This document shows positions 23,077 to 34,116 of a stretch of DNA of 64,000 nt, piece after piece; the stretch's first letter is position 1; every line of letters starts with the position of its first letter. Under the pieces are notes generated by a model. The model had not been told where the DNA came from and did not search any database. It worked only from the letters and a program-made list of their open reading frames with translations. Source of the stretch: Tillandsia leiboldiana (Eukaryota; Streptophyta; Magnoliopsida; Poales; Bromeliaceae); assembly GCA_029204045.2 (NCBI GenBank), contig CM055063.1, forward strand, positions 44,497,345-44,561,344. Direction: 5' to 3'. A program made the translations under genes and the position numbers.

Positions 23077-25142
23077 GTTTCGGGGACGAAACTTGTTTTT
23101 AGCGGTGAGTGGTGTAAGACCCGGACTTTCCTAAACCCTTCTTGTCACCCTCTTCTTGTAATGTCCGACCGAGGGCCTCATTTTTGGTGCTTTTCCGAAC
23201 AGACCGTCGGGGCCCGCAGATATTTTTAGGCGGTAGAGCTTGCGGAGCGGAGCGCGCGGGCGCGATCGGTTTCAATTACTGACTTCCGATCCGATCAGAA
23301 TTAATTCTCGAAGTTGGGGCCCCCTTGGGCGTCCCGGGATCCGTGCTGGCGACCCGCACGACTTTTGAGGTAAACCCTAACTTTTTAATATATATAGCCG
23401 GATGGGAATGGGAATTTAGGGTTCCTTCCTTTGGCCGCCTCTTTTCTTTTACTTCTTCCCTCGTAGCCGCCGGCAAGGAGTAACCGAGGACTCGGGCGAG
23501 GGTGGACCGGTGGGGCAAGCGGACGATCCCTCTCCTTCCTCTTCTTTCGCGCATCGAGGAGTGCAGGACGTTGTTGGCGACTGGTGCACGGATGCGGACG
23601 GGTCGAGCGCAGGACGACGCACACAAGGTGGGTACATTCCTGGGGATTGTGGGAATAGGAATTTACTGATAGAAATAGTATGTTGGGGCAAGGTTGAATT
23701 GTTAGTCTCCTTCTGTTTATGCACTAACCCTGTTATATTATTGTACTTAATATCAATCTGAGGCTCAAGTTTTGCTACACGCACACCAGCGGTTTGGCCA
23801 CCGCAAGGGTGTGCTTTTCCGGAAAAGTGGTACGTTGACCCTGTACCCCACGCGACGGTGGCGTTAGGAATGGGGGCCCTCATGGGTGGGGGGTGTGAGC
23901 GGTGATGTCGAGGCAGGTGCTCGGCGGCCGAGGCAGGTGCTCGGCGGTGGACACCGGGGTAGGGGCTCGGTGCGGTGATCGGGAAAGGTGCCCGGTGTTG
24001 TTTTGGTGCAGGGTGTGGTTATCGCTGACGATATATGAGAGAGATGGTTGCTCCGGTTTTTGTGGTTTGCCCTATTTTGGTTCTTTTATGCTTATCATAC
24101 TATTTCTAGTCACTGACTTCCCACTCCGTGACAGGTTCGTCCAGGGACGAGTGCTAGGGCATCGGTGAGGCCGCGAGAGTGCTGTTCTGACACTGATCGT
24201 CTTCAGATACAGTGACTTTTACTTTCCTTTTCCCTTTATTACTCATGCTAGTTAGTTGTGGATTGCGGTGTTACGGCATTTTGGTGTTGGCATATTTCGT
24301 GAGTCAAGTCAGTGAGTTGAGTCGGAGTCTTAAAGGGATCAAATTGTCAATCAGCAATCAAAGACTTAGAGAAGATTCAACAAGAGCTCAAGTTGACACT
24401 CAGTGTCTTGAGTCTTGAAGATTGAAGTTGAAGAATTGTGGATCAGTTACATCAATCTCAAGAAGAAAGTATTCAAGAGGATCAGGTATGTTTAACTAAA
24501 TAATTGTGGTGATCCGAATACTTTCTTATAGTGTAGAAACACTTGGATGATCTTTTAATTGCATAAAAATCAAAAATTGGACATGGGACATGTTCAGGAT
24601 CCGGATCAGACCTTGCAATCCGGATCCCGAAGGGTACTTGTTCATTGGCAATTTCAATCCGGATCCTAGGCCATTCCGATCCGGATCCCGAACATGGGAC
24701 TTTGCTGAATTGCATGAACGATCCGGATCGGACCTTGCAATCCGGATCCCGAACCCTTGGTTTTCTGGAATCATCAATCTCGTTACAACGATCCGGATCG
24801 CAGTAAATCCGATCCGGATCGCCGTCCTGAAAAATTTCCAGATAAGGTATGTTTTTGATTCTTATATCTTTCCAAAGGTTTCTAAACTATAAATAGACGT
24901 TTAGGGTTTCTCAAAAACGTGGGTTCTCTACCGATCAATTAATTAAACACTTGAGAGCAACCCTAGAGGCTAGGTTTTTATCGTTCTTCTTTATAGCCTC
25001 TTTTAGGTCAATTCGACGGTTCTTTCAAGAACATATCTTTCGTCGAATTGATCTAATCTTTGCTTAGAGATTTCTTCTACGGTTCCTCAATGAGAATCTA
25101 AGCAAAGGATCACCATCGAAGTCAATATTCTTATCGACTGAG

Positions 25143-25262
25143 TTTGCGTCGTGGATTCGACGTGGCATCGTGGATTCGGTGTGCTAAAGGCGTTTCGTGG
25201 ATTCGAAACGTGTGCTCGTGGATTCGAGTGGCGTTCGTGGATTCGAACGTGTGCAGTGGACG
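25143..25262 (+). repeat. Hairpin array with TGGATT loop (solo LTR)
   Basis: Five units CGTCG/CGACG, ATCG/CGGT, CGTTTCG/CGAAACG, CTCG/CGAG and CGTTCG/CGAACG each flank TGGATT. Four stems pair perfectly; the second keeps two Watson-Crick pairs and one possible G-U pair. The array starts about 250 bases after the TATA box. Confidence 0.88.
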
Positions 25263-25275
25263 TGCAAACGGTGGA

Positions 25276-25479
25276 GCGCGAGGTCCGAAGAAATTGAAGG
25301 AGGGGTTAAATCCGTGGAGACGGTAATCACCTTGTTATTCTTCTTTTCTTAGTGGATTGTTATTGCGTGGACATCCAACCGGTCAGCGCAAGGTCCGAAG
25401 AAGCTGAAGGAGGGGGTGAGTCCGTGGAGTCGGTAATCACCTTGTTATTCTTCTATTCTTAGTGGATTGTTATTGCGTG
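25276..25479 (+). repeat. Tandem duplication of 94 bp, offset 110 bp, in the solo LTR
   Basis: The segment 25276-25369 is repeated at 25386-25479 with a few substitutions (shared AGGTCCGAAGAA, GGTAATCACCTTGTTATTC and AGTGGATTGTTATTGCGTG). The E1 LTR has one copy. Confidence 0.88.
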
Positions 25480-26302
25480 TTGGTCCCGTGGTTTTTCTCC
25501 TGGATTGGAGTTTCCACGTAAATCTCGGTGTGCTGTTTTTATTTTCCGCATTGATTTTTATTTTGCACTGAGATTGAGTTTTTAAGTATTACACCTATTC
25601 ACCCCCCTCTAGTTGTTTGATAGTACCTATTTAGATCCTTGTGGATCCCTAAAAACCTACATGCGGCACCCCCGTGGGGTCGAAGTGGATGTTGCCTCTT
25701 CCTTTCTCACATAAACGAATGATTGTTATATCTTTTCTTACTTGGCCGTTTTAAACAATGAAAAGCAAAGAAAACCGTTTGCGAAAACTACTTTTAAAAC
25801 GTGGGTGTCGTGTGGGCACCGGATTTTACAAACCTTGTAGAATTTATGTGTTTACGAACTGTCTTCACAAAATTCGGCATCGAGTGGGTGCCGTTTTCAA
25901 ACCCTGTGGATTTATGTGGCCTTCAAACAGTTTTTCCTAGAAATGATGGGATCGTGTGGATGCCGCTTTCAAAACCTTGTGATTATTTATCCTTTCAAAA
26001 CATCGGCCTCTATGTTCTAAGTTGCTACTAGTAGAGCATGTGAATTGGTTGGTCGTATGTTTCGAGACCTCAACTGATGTGGTTAAAGACTGTATGTGTT
26101 ACGCCTTGTGAGACGCTTTGTAGTTGAGACGCCGTGCAGATACAAAGGAGACTCTGCCCGTTTGCAGAGTAAATTTGTATATGCGGCGGGTCTGGACATG
26201 CGTCGGGGAGTAGTGGTTTACAAAAAAAAATTATATGGCTGAATTAGGGGCATCGGTGGCTCCTCTTCCGCGCGATTCGAACCCCCGGGGCGTGACACAA
26301 AC

Positions 26303-27054
26303 AGCGGATCCGGCGTCCCGCGCTGTGCCACGTGGCGCCGACCGCGCCTGCCCCGCGCACGTCGCGCGCCTGCCCCCACGCGTACGGCCACCTGCCCGCG
26401 CGTACGGCCACCTGCCCCGGCACCTGCTCCGCTCCTCGCGTGGACCGCGCGCGCTGCACCGCTCCAACCACAAGCTGCCATGTGTCCCCCGCCGGTCCTT
26501 GCACCAGGCCGCGCGTCCCATGGACCGCGCGCGCGTGCGCCCGCCACTCCCGGGCCGCCACGCGTCCCTCCCCCGGTGCACGCCTGCCCCATGGACGGAG
26601 CGCCCAGTGCCGCCGCCCGCCGCCGCGCTCCGCCACTGCCTGCGCCGCCGGCGCTGCCCTCCGGCCGCCGGAAGAGTGTCCCTGCCTCGATAAGCGTGTT
26701 TTTGCATCCGGACTCCGAAAAATACAAGTAAATAGTCCATTTTGATCGTTTTCGCGCGCTGAATCCAAATCCGCTGTCCGTTTTGCTAAATTCCAATTCG
26801 AAAAATTGTCGAAGGTATCCGGAAAGGTGTTCTTACTCCAAATTTTCACGCTGAGTCCAATTTTAATATCCATTTCACGCGAAACCACTTCTACACTTCC
26901 GACGGGGTCAACCGACTACTCACGTGATCCATTTAACACCCGTAGTCCATCACTTGTGTCCAAATTTGAGCAGAAACACCGCCGGCACGCCACATAGGCC
27001 TCCAGAAGCTGCTGGTCACACTGTAGAAGCCCTGCAGAGATCCGGGTCACCACA
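26303..27054 (-). mobile_element. Outer LTR segment of B2 (right of C)
   Basis: It continues the B2 LTR after the CAAAC duplication and ends, in plus reading, GATCCGGGTCACCACA, the counterpart of the B1 LTR end at 15682. The part at 26310-26650 is GC-rich with repeats of CGCGCCTGCCC type and several ACGTG cores; open frames there are compositional. The flank GGACT at 27055 lies inside D1, so B2 inserted into D1. Confidence 0.87.
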
Positions 27055-27941
27055 GGACTTTAGCCTGCATGAGCCATATTGAGCTCGACAGAAATGCGCA
27101 GATACTTTCCTCGGTGGGGTCGCGCCCCTCGAGTGCCACTCCGGAGTTGGGTCTGTTACTTTGCTATCGCGACTTGTCGAGGCAGTCCCTCTGGCTGGGC
27201 CAGTTTTGGCAGTCACGGACGCCTTACGTAAGTTCGGTCCTCCTTGGATGTAACGGCAGTAGGTAGGCGCAGGTTTGACTGGACCCTGTGTGGCAGTCGG
27301 TGTAGATTGGGTGATTATGTTTGAGAGATAGTAGATGCATCATGTTTCAGTTTGTTCCACTTCTTGAGCATTTAGATAGAGGCATAGTAGCAGTAGAGTT
27401 ATTTTCCAGCCTTTACTTTCAGTACTGCATTTGTTTCTTTATGCCTATAGTAGACTTAGTGGGCAGACCGTTGGGCTTGTTGGCGGTACCCATTGAGAAC
27501 TACTGTGGGATGTCGTTCTCACACCCGCCGTGGTGACTTTTCCCAAGGGACCTCTACTTCTGTTCCTGCAGCTCCAGTTGCTGATCCTGCTGATCGAGGT
27601 AAGGGAGTTGCGAGCTAGATCCCTACCAATCTTCTTCCAGTGAGAGTAGATGTACCCTTTTGGTGATGTACTAGTACTGTCACTGATTGTGGGTTGTATC
27701 TTCTACTTTTTAATTTTGAGAGTTTTATCTTTTTGGAGAGATTTTTGTGTTGTGAGGACCTGGCATGTACAATTTGAGGAGTTGTATATTTATTTCAGTA
27801 GTTTACTTTTCATCTCTGATATCTGTGTAGCTTTAGTATCCTTCTTTTGCAGGTAAGACGCTTCGTCTATACGGGGCTTCCCGTATGGGCGGCGGATCTG
27901 TTGGCGGGCCCGGATCGCAGTTTCGACCTCGGGGCGTGACA
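27055..27941 (+). mobile_element. 3' part of gypsy LTR D1 (887 bp)
   Basis: It aligns without length change to the last 887 bp of LTR D2 (30938-31824), including ATGAGCCATATTGAGCTCGA and the end GGGGCGTGACA. Its left part would lie beyond B2, outside the window. Confidence 0.87.
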
Positions 27942-28248
27942 GGGGGAGTGTGGTGTCTCGATTTTTTGTGTGACTTGACCGTGTGGTTGGCGGTGAGAAA
28001 ACACCTATTTTTGGTGTATCGAGTGCGTTGCGCATCAAACGAATGCCAAAAACGGATTTAGCACACGAAAATAATGAAAATAGCTATTTTTGGGCGAAAT
28101 TGGGCTACCGGGCTCAATGTGGAAGCAGGCCAGCTCACGGCCCATGCGCGTGCACCAGGAGCAGCAGGTTTCCGCGACGCCACGCATCGGCAGGTGACGG
28201 GGCGACAACGGGACACGTGGTGCGCTCGCATTGGGCAGCGCACGCATT

Positions 28249-28278
28249 GGGGGGGAGGGGGGGGGGGGAGGGGGGGGT
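28249..28278 (+). repeat. G-rich run in LTR D2
   Basis: About thirty bases are all G apart from two single A bases. It could form a quadruplex and is prone to sequencing error. Confidence 0.95.
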
Positions 28279-28483
28279 CAGGCGGCACGTGAGTTCCCCA
28301 TGCGGGACACGCATCGCCGCGCCACTAGTTGGCGCCCACCAACCCCCCGCCGCGACGTGGCAGCATCCGCGCCGTCCACCCAATTTGTGGGAGCAGCTGT
28401 ATTGCTGCCACGTGTCCAGGCCGAAGGGCGGGCCGGGCCGAGGCTGTCTCGGCCCATTACTGTAGCAACCTGAGGGTATTGTT

Positions 28484-28540
28484 TTTCTTCTTCTTCTTCT
28501 TCTTCTTCTTCTTCTTCTTCTTCTTCTTCTTCTTCTTCTT
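28484..28540 (+). repeat. TTC trinucleotide microsatellite in LTR D2
   Basis: About nineteen TTC units lie between the GGCCCA-type motifs and a TTTTTATAGTG TATA-like site. Confidence 0.97.
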
Positions 28541-29699
28541 GGTGTTTTTATAGTGTTCTTCTCCCTCTTTTCTCTCTTTTGGCACTTGTGTTTTTTGTAG
28601 AGTTGGCCATAGAGCATTCCACCTTATTCCTCTTTATCTTCATCACCAAAAGAAGGATCCAAAGGAGGCTTCTTGATTATCATCTTCCTCAAGTTTGGAG
28701 CATCACCATTGTTGTAGATTTTAGGCCAACTCCGTCGCGTTTCGGTGCAGAAGCTCTACAGAGCTCATTTATTAAAGTTTTGAGCTGATTTTCAGTGTGG
28801 CATCTTCACGAGAGGTAGGCCTACAACTTTGGTATTTACTATTTCACCTAGATCTGGAGTTTTTGTAGAGTTTATTTACCATCTTTGGAGCACTCGTGCA
28901 CATATTGGACTTTTTGATAGTTCATAATATTTATGAAATTTCTCTTTCATTTGTGCAGGGATTTTGGAGTTATTTGGCTTGTTTTGTATCTACTCTCGAC
29001 GAGGAATCCATTGACACCTTGCTCGCTGGATTTGGAGCTCATTGGCCCAGGTAACTTTAATGATCTTCGTGACCCCGTGACAGGGGATGACTGCAGTTTT
29101 GTTTTGGATTTTCAGTTGAGCATTGAACCTTTGAATGCATATATCTATAGGAATATTTGATCTTTTTTGGGATTTCAAAGTTGGGACATCTTTTTAGGTT
29201 TATGGTAAGCAAATTCTCTTTTGTAATCTGTGGAAAATTCCTTATGGATTAGTCTCTATAAATCTTGGAAGTTCATGCTGAAATTTTGGGCAAATTTCTG
29301 GACAACATGTTATGGATTGATTATCTTGCCTATTAAGGGAAATTAAAGATGGATTTTTGAAGACTTGGAGATGTTCATATGATTGAGGATACCTTAGATT
29401 TGCTACTGGGAGCTTCAAATTGAGGTATATAATACCATATATGCATTTTATTTAGCTTATGTACGCTTGCTGAAATTCTAGACTTAACCGCACAGCGTGC
29501 GTTATTTCAGTTATTGCCCAATCCGAGTCACGAATTTGGATGATTTTCATGGTGTTGGATTCCTAAGAGGCTGAGAATTCTACACGCCAAATTTTAGCTA
29601 GATCGGGCGTCAGATCGTCTACTTCCAGGTGGGTTGAATTTCCTCCAAAATCTGCGGGCGGCTCTCTAATTCTATGTTTATAGTGAGCATGCATGTTTA

Positions 29700-29980
29700 A
29701 ATATACACCCTATGTGATTGAGATGTAAGCATGAGAAGTTATCCATTTTATGTTGATTGAGGCTTACATGTTAAATTGTACATATTATGAGGATTGAAAG
29801 CTTGCATGTTGAGATGATCCATATTATGTGATTGAGAGCTTACATGATGGAGATGTCCACCCTATGTTAGTTGAGAGCTTGCATGATGTTCATGTACACA
29901 CTAGTTTGATTGAGAATATATTGGATGAAAATGCTCACTTCATGTTGTTTGAGTTGCAAACATGTATGATAGAATTAGTG
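29700..29980 (+). repeat. Degenerate ~40-bp tandem repeats in LTR D2
   Basis: About seven diverged units share TGATTGAGAGCTTGCATG and a following TCC- or TAC-rich spacer. Comparable degenerate repetition in opposite orientation is seen in LTR J (about 50440-51330). Confidence 0.65.
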
Positions 29981-30157
29981 ATTAATCCTTGCTTATGATA
30001 ATGGAATAATGGAACCTTGACTAGCACCCCGTCAAATGTTGCATGTATTAACCAGACTAATAGAGAACTCCAACTTGGGCTAGTTTCTTTTATACTTTAG
30101 ACATTCCAACACACTGTATTCTCTTTTCCTGGACTTAGAGTTTTTCCTTGCCCGGGT

Positions 30158-30733
30158 TGTAACACCCCCGGAATTTGGATTAGTCCTTTATATAAATGAT
30201 ATAATAGGACTAAATCTCTAACCCGGCTATAGCATTTTGGATGGTAGCGAGATCCAAGAGGAACATGAGAGTTAAGCGTGCTAGAGCTAGAGTAGTTCTA
30301 GGATGGGTGACCCCCTGGGAAGTGGGGCGTCACAGTTGGTATCAGAGACATTCACCAGCCGGAAATGTGAGATGAGTCTCGGCTGAGCCAGGGTTATATA
30401 GCGGGTAGAGCGAGGCTCCCCGGCTAATGACCGTTGCGAGTGGAGTGCAGCTCCTCACAAGGTCGGCTAAGGCTAGCGAGACGAGTCTCACATCGCCTGG
30501 TGCTTGTGAGTGTGCTTGAGCCTGACGTGGACGTCAGGGCTTAAAGGGGGGAAGAATGTAACACCCCCGGAATTTGGATTAGTCCTCTATATAAATGATA
30601 TAATAGAACTAAATCTCTAACCCGGCTATAGCATTTTGGATGGTAGCGAGATCCAAGAGGAACATGAGAGTTAAGCGTGCTAGAGCTAGAGTAGTTCTAG
30701 GATGGGTGACCCCCTGGGAAGTGGGGCGTCACA
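30158..30733 (+). mobile_element. Complete Cassandra TRIM retrotransposon (576 bp)
   Basis: Two near-identical 177-bp LTRs (30158-30334 and 30557-30733) start TGTAACACCCCCGG and end GGGGCGTCACA. A primer-binding site TTGGTATCAGAGAC lies just after the first and a polypurine tract AAAGGGGGGAAGAA just before the second. The target-site duplication is CGGGT (30153-30157 and 30734-30738). Each LTR carries 5S-rRNA-like sequence, the defining trait of Cassandra. It encodes no protein and depends on other elements' enzymes. The near-identity of its LTRs suggests recent insertion. Confidence 0.96.
30251..30323 (+). promoter_or_regulatory. 5S rRNA-like pol III promoter region, left Cassandra LTR
   Basis: The segment contains GAGTTAAGCGTGCT (A-box side), GAGTAGTTCTAGGATGGGTG and ACCCCCTGGGAAGT (C-box side), matching the 3' two-thirds of plant 5S rRNA with some substitutions. 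It is repeated at 30650-30722 in the other LTR. It is not a 5S gene: the 5' third is absent. Confidence 0.9.
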
Positions 30734-31824
30734 CGGGTAGTGGGCCGAGTTGTCAAGATGTTGTGGGATGCATGTTACACTCGTGCCTTGGGGCCGAGTG
30801 GAGTCTGGTAGCTGTGGTAGATCTGCGCTAGTTGTGGGAACCGTTTATGTCATCGGTGGGTACCGGCTGTTGAGAACCTCCAGCCAATGTCTTAGTGTTG
30901 TGAGTTGGCCATTGTCGATCTGATTGATCGTGGATTTGGACTATAGCCTGTATGAGCCATATTGAGCTCGACAGAGATGCGCAGATACTTTCCTCATTGG
31001 GGTCGCTCCCCTCGAGTGTCGCTCCAGAGCTAGACCTGTTACTTTGCTATCGTGACTTGTCGACACTGTTCTCGTTGGCTAGGCCCTTTTTGGGCAGTCA
31101 TAGATACCCTACGTAATTCCCGTTCTGGTGTGGATGTGTGGTAGTAGGTAGGCGCAAGCTTGACTGGGCCCTTTTTGGGTAGTCATTACGATTGGGTCGA
31201 CTAAGCATATTGATGTCGAGTAGATGCATTACTTTTATTTGTATCACCCATTGAGCATTTTAGATAGAGGCATGGTAGTTGTAGAGTTATTTTCAGCTTT
31301 TCTTAAACAGTTTTACTGCATCGTTATCTTATGCCTCTAGTAGACTTAGTGGGCAGATCGTTGGTCTTGGAGACGGTACCCACTGAGAACTACTGTTGGA
31401 TGTAGTTCTCACACCTCTATTGGTGACCATTTTTCACGGGCATCTTCACCAGTTCATGCTCCTCTAGTTGCTGCTTCTTCAGATCGAGGTAAGGGAGTAA
31501 CGAGCTAGATCCTTACATGTTCACAGAGAGAGTAGTTGTACCATTTTTGGTGATTTTTAGTACAACCAGTGGATTTGATGTATCTTGTATATTGTACTCT
31601 TGAGGGTTTTTATTTTGAGAGACTTATGTATTGTGAGGACCTGACATGTACTATTTTGAGGAGTTGTATTTTATATTTCAGTAGTTTACTTTCCAGCTCT
31701 GATATCTATATAGTTGTTAGTACTATCTTTTGCAGGTTAGACGCTTCGTCTATGCGGTGCTTCCCGTATGGGCGACGAATCTGTTGACGAGGCCGGGTCA
31801 CAGTTTCGACCCCGGAGCATGACA

Positions 31825-34090
31825 GAGAGTGTCATCCTGGGCCGAGCCAACTGATAACATGTTGGTCCGCATCTTCTTTCCTTCGGCCTCTGTTTCGACC
31901 GAAGATGTCATTGGGCCTTCTTCGTGATCTTTGGGTGGCCACCTCCCACATCGGGCCACTCTACTGAGTCTCCGCTTGTCGGGCTCCTCGGGTACCGACC
32001 GTCTCTCTGGCACCTCCTAGCTGCGCTTCACAGCGGCCTCTAGGGCCTCCAATCGAGCTTCTAGCTCTAGTTGGACGACTTCATCCGCCGTTCTCACGAC
32101 CACTGATTGAAGTACTAGTGCTTTCTTCTGAGGCATCGCAGTGAGGACTTCCGCTTTTTGGTTGTGATGTATCAATGCAGGGGAGCGCTAATGCGTGGGC
32201 CATTTCTGCCATGGGTATGGCAGCGACCAACGGGCCATGACACCATTATTACGGGCGTCGGCCCCTAGCCTCTTTAGTTGACGCTTCTGCGTCTTTGTCA
32301 TGACTGGCCCTTACCATTCGGCAGGTCTGGTTGACGTGAACCACTGTTCCACCGGCAGCTCTATCGGCGGGTCCATCTTCCTCAAGTACTCGTACTCCCT
32401 GAGGATCTCTCTTCTCTGTCATGGCTTGGGCTATGGCTGTACCCTGAGCTCTCGGGTTAGTCGAGTGCCCAGGGTCTCTACTTCTCCCTTGGTGAGCCAA
32501 GGGAATTTGGTATTGGGACTCTCAAAGGCCTCTCCTGCCTCCGACGAATTATGCTTCCGGCATGGCCCAATCCGTGATGAGCGTCGTGAGACCCCAAATG
32601 TCAATCCTCTTTCGGCCCTCTGGCCGAAAGGCTCACGGGGTACCCCCTGGACCCAGCTTTGCCCGTGTCCATGGCAGGGGCTTTGTTGTCACTTCGGGGC
32701 TCGTGACCTTTCTTTGCCATCTTGAGTCAGCCTGGGCATCTCTCGATTATAAGACTCTCGCGGAGATCTCTGGATAAGAGGCATGCGCTCTTCTTTATTG
32801 TCCTCCTCTTTGGAGGGCTGTCTGCTGGGCCCTTCAGCCGACTCCGGTCCCCGTCGATGGTCAAGGCGGTTCATGCCGTCAACGCCGAAGATAAAAGCAT
32901 ACCAATCCTCCACCTCCTCGGGTACGTGAACGAGGAGATCATCCTTATCTTTTTCCGTCATTTCGGCCTTACAATAGGTGCAAAGCCGAAGTATATTCCG
33001 AGCCGATTTCTCCTTCGCGATAGGCTCGGGTTCCTTGGTCGGCTCCTTCCCTTTGGGGCCGATCATGTTCACCTGCGGGAGGAAAGCATTAGTTTTTTAT
33101 TTATTCTCGTGGTCGGCAAGTATAAGCCGACCTTCGTCGATTTTCCTTTTTTCGGTGTCGGCTTAATGAGCCGACACTTTCTTTGGCTATCCAGTATCAG
33201 TCGAAGTCAATGATGATGACCTGATTACTCTTGGTCCATATGTTCAACTATGCTCTCGGTTACCTCCCCCGAGAGTTTATCGAACAATGACCCTTTCCAA
33301 TTGGCCAGATAAGGGTGTCCGACATCTACTTTCATGGGACACGCTATCCGGGCCTTCGTGCCGAACACGTCCCGTTTTCGCGCGTGTAGCCGAACGCTTA
33401 CTGCCGGGGTCATCCGGGTCGCCGGCTCTGCCAGTTTCACTGTTTCGGGAGACGGGGTCACCTGACCTGCCCGGCTTTGAGCCGGTTTCTCATTCGGGGC
33501 CTGCCCCCACGCCGACCCACCTTCCGCGTGGGTCCGTTGAAATGATAGGGGAAACGAAATAGGCGACGACACGTCTTGGCTTGCCTGCTTTTGGGCAGAT
33601 CCCATCTCTGGGGCCTGCCCCCTGCTTTCCCTGTCCCCAACGTGGGGCTGATGCACCGGCGGAAAAGTTGACGCAGGTAACCCCTGGTCGGTCTCCTGCT
33701 GGTGGCCGATGCTTGAACTCGTCAGCCCATCTTGCGCTGGGGTAGGAGCTGTTTGCAGCTATTCTGCCCCCGGCATAAGTGCCGTTGTGGGGTGCGTAAT
33801 CTGCAGCGCCTCGGCCGCTGATAAAATTGACTGTGTCGGTAGCGATGGCGGTGGGACTGATGGATCCCACCGTAACTCTCCTTGGGCTAAAAACTTTCCG
33901 AATCAAGCGAGGCTCTCATCCTAGGCTGGGGCGTTGGCGTCCCAGGGAAGGACTCTCTTTTCGAGAGACCTCATCATCTGGGGCAGTTGCCCATACAACT
34001 ATGATAGGGACAGCTCTAAAAGTGTCGATTCCTCATATGGCTTCGGGAACTGTGGCATGCTGGCGGTAGGACTAGGTAAAAATAACTTAG
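31825..34090 (-). pseudogene. Internal region of LTR element I, unassigned decayed coding sequence
   Basis: It lies on the minus strand between a primer-binding site (34091) and the D insertion (31824). Short open pieces include 33906-33490, 33656-33225 (ending KLSGEVTESIVEHMDQE), 33072-32689 (with CTYCKAEMTEKDKDDLLVHV) and 32500-32249. Their position fits gag, but I recognise no Gag core, zinc knuckle or pol motif. A non-autonomous element carrying other sequence is also possible. Confidence 0.45.
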
Positions 34091-34109
34091 TGTCGCACCG
34101 GGTGTGCCA
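34091..34109 (-). promoter_or_regulatory. Primer-binding site of element I
   Basis: The minus strand reads TGGCACACCCGGTGCGACA seven bases after the LTR end. It is unlike the initiator-Met sites elsewhere in the window and resembles the TTGGCACGCCCGGTGGGAC type of other plant gypsy groups. Confidence 0.7.
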
Positions 34110-34116
34110 AGAAAAT

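Larger units (their letters stand above)
24269..25661 (+). mobile_element. Solo Sirevirus-like copia LTR (1,393 bp)
   Basis: It starts TGTTACGGC and ends AAAACCTACA, flanked by TGCGG on both sides (24264-24268 and 25662-25666). It is the same family as the E1 LTR. In order it has a U3 with many ATCCGGAT palindromes (24594-24830), TATA (CTATAAATA, 24888-24896) with TTTAGGGTTT just after, a hairpin array (25143-25262) and a 94-bp duplication (25276-25479). No internal region is present, so it is a product of LTR-LTR recombination. Confidence 0.95.
17365..26297 (+). mobile_element. Complete Tekay/Del-like gypsy element C, with nested solo LTR
   Basis: Two LTRs (17365-19152 and 23113-26297), a primer-binding site, gag and pol remnants lie in the expected order. 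The target-site duplication is CAAAC (17360-17364 and 26298-26302), inside the B2 LTR. The LTRs differ by only scattered substitutions, yet gag and pol are full of stops, frameshifts and deletions. The copy was probably already defective when it moved. Confidence 0.95.
23113..26297 (+). mobile_element. 3' LTR of element C, split by a solo copia LTR
   Basis: Its outer parts (23113-24268 and 25667-26297) match the 5' LTR closely; without the insert and one duplicated pentamer its length is about 1,787 bp, essentially that of the 5' LTR. It ends GGGGCGTGACA, followed by the CAAAC duplication. Confidence 0.94.
27949..31824 (+). mobile_element. Full gypsy LTR D2, holding a Cassandra element
   Basis: It starts TGTGGTGTCTCG and ends GACCCCGGAGCATGACA. 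Without the Cassandra insert it is about 3.3 kb. Only 7 bp (GGGGGAG, resembling a polypurine tract end) separate it from D1, so the element's internal region is gone. U3 contains ACGTG cores, a poly-G run, GGGCCGGGCC and a TTC microsatellite. The right flank at 31825 belongs to element I. No coding sequence is seen. Confidence 0.8.

Noticed and set aside
26218..26888. Open frames of 137-214 codons on both strands
   Set aside because: GC-rich LTR sequence of B2; similar frames recur in H and K LTRs (41545-42254 and 58371-59241) with no conserved protein.
30251..30323. A host 5S rRNA gene
   Set aside because: Only the 3' two-thirds is present, it is diverged, and it is repeated exactly in the two LTRs of a Cassandra element.
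32300..33213. Plus-strand frames of 141 and 163 codons as host gene exons
   Set aside because: They lie opposite the internal region of element I, lack splice sites or domains, and their ends do not fit a gene. I could not support them.
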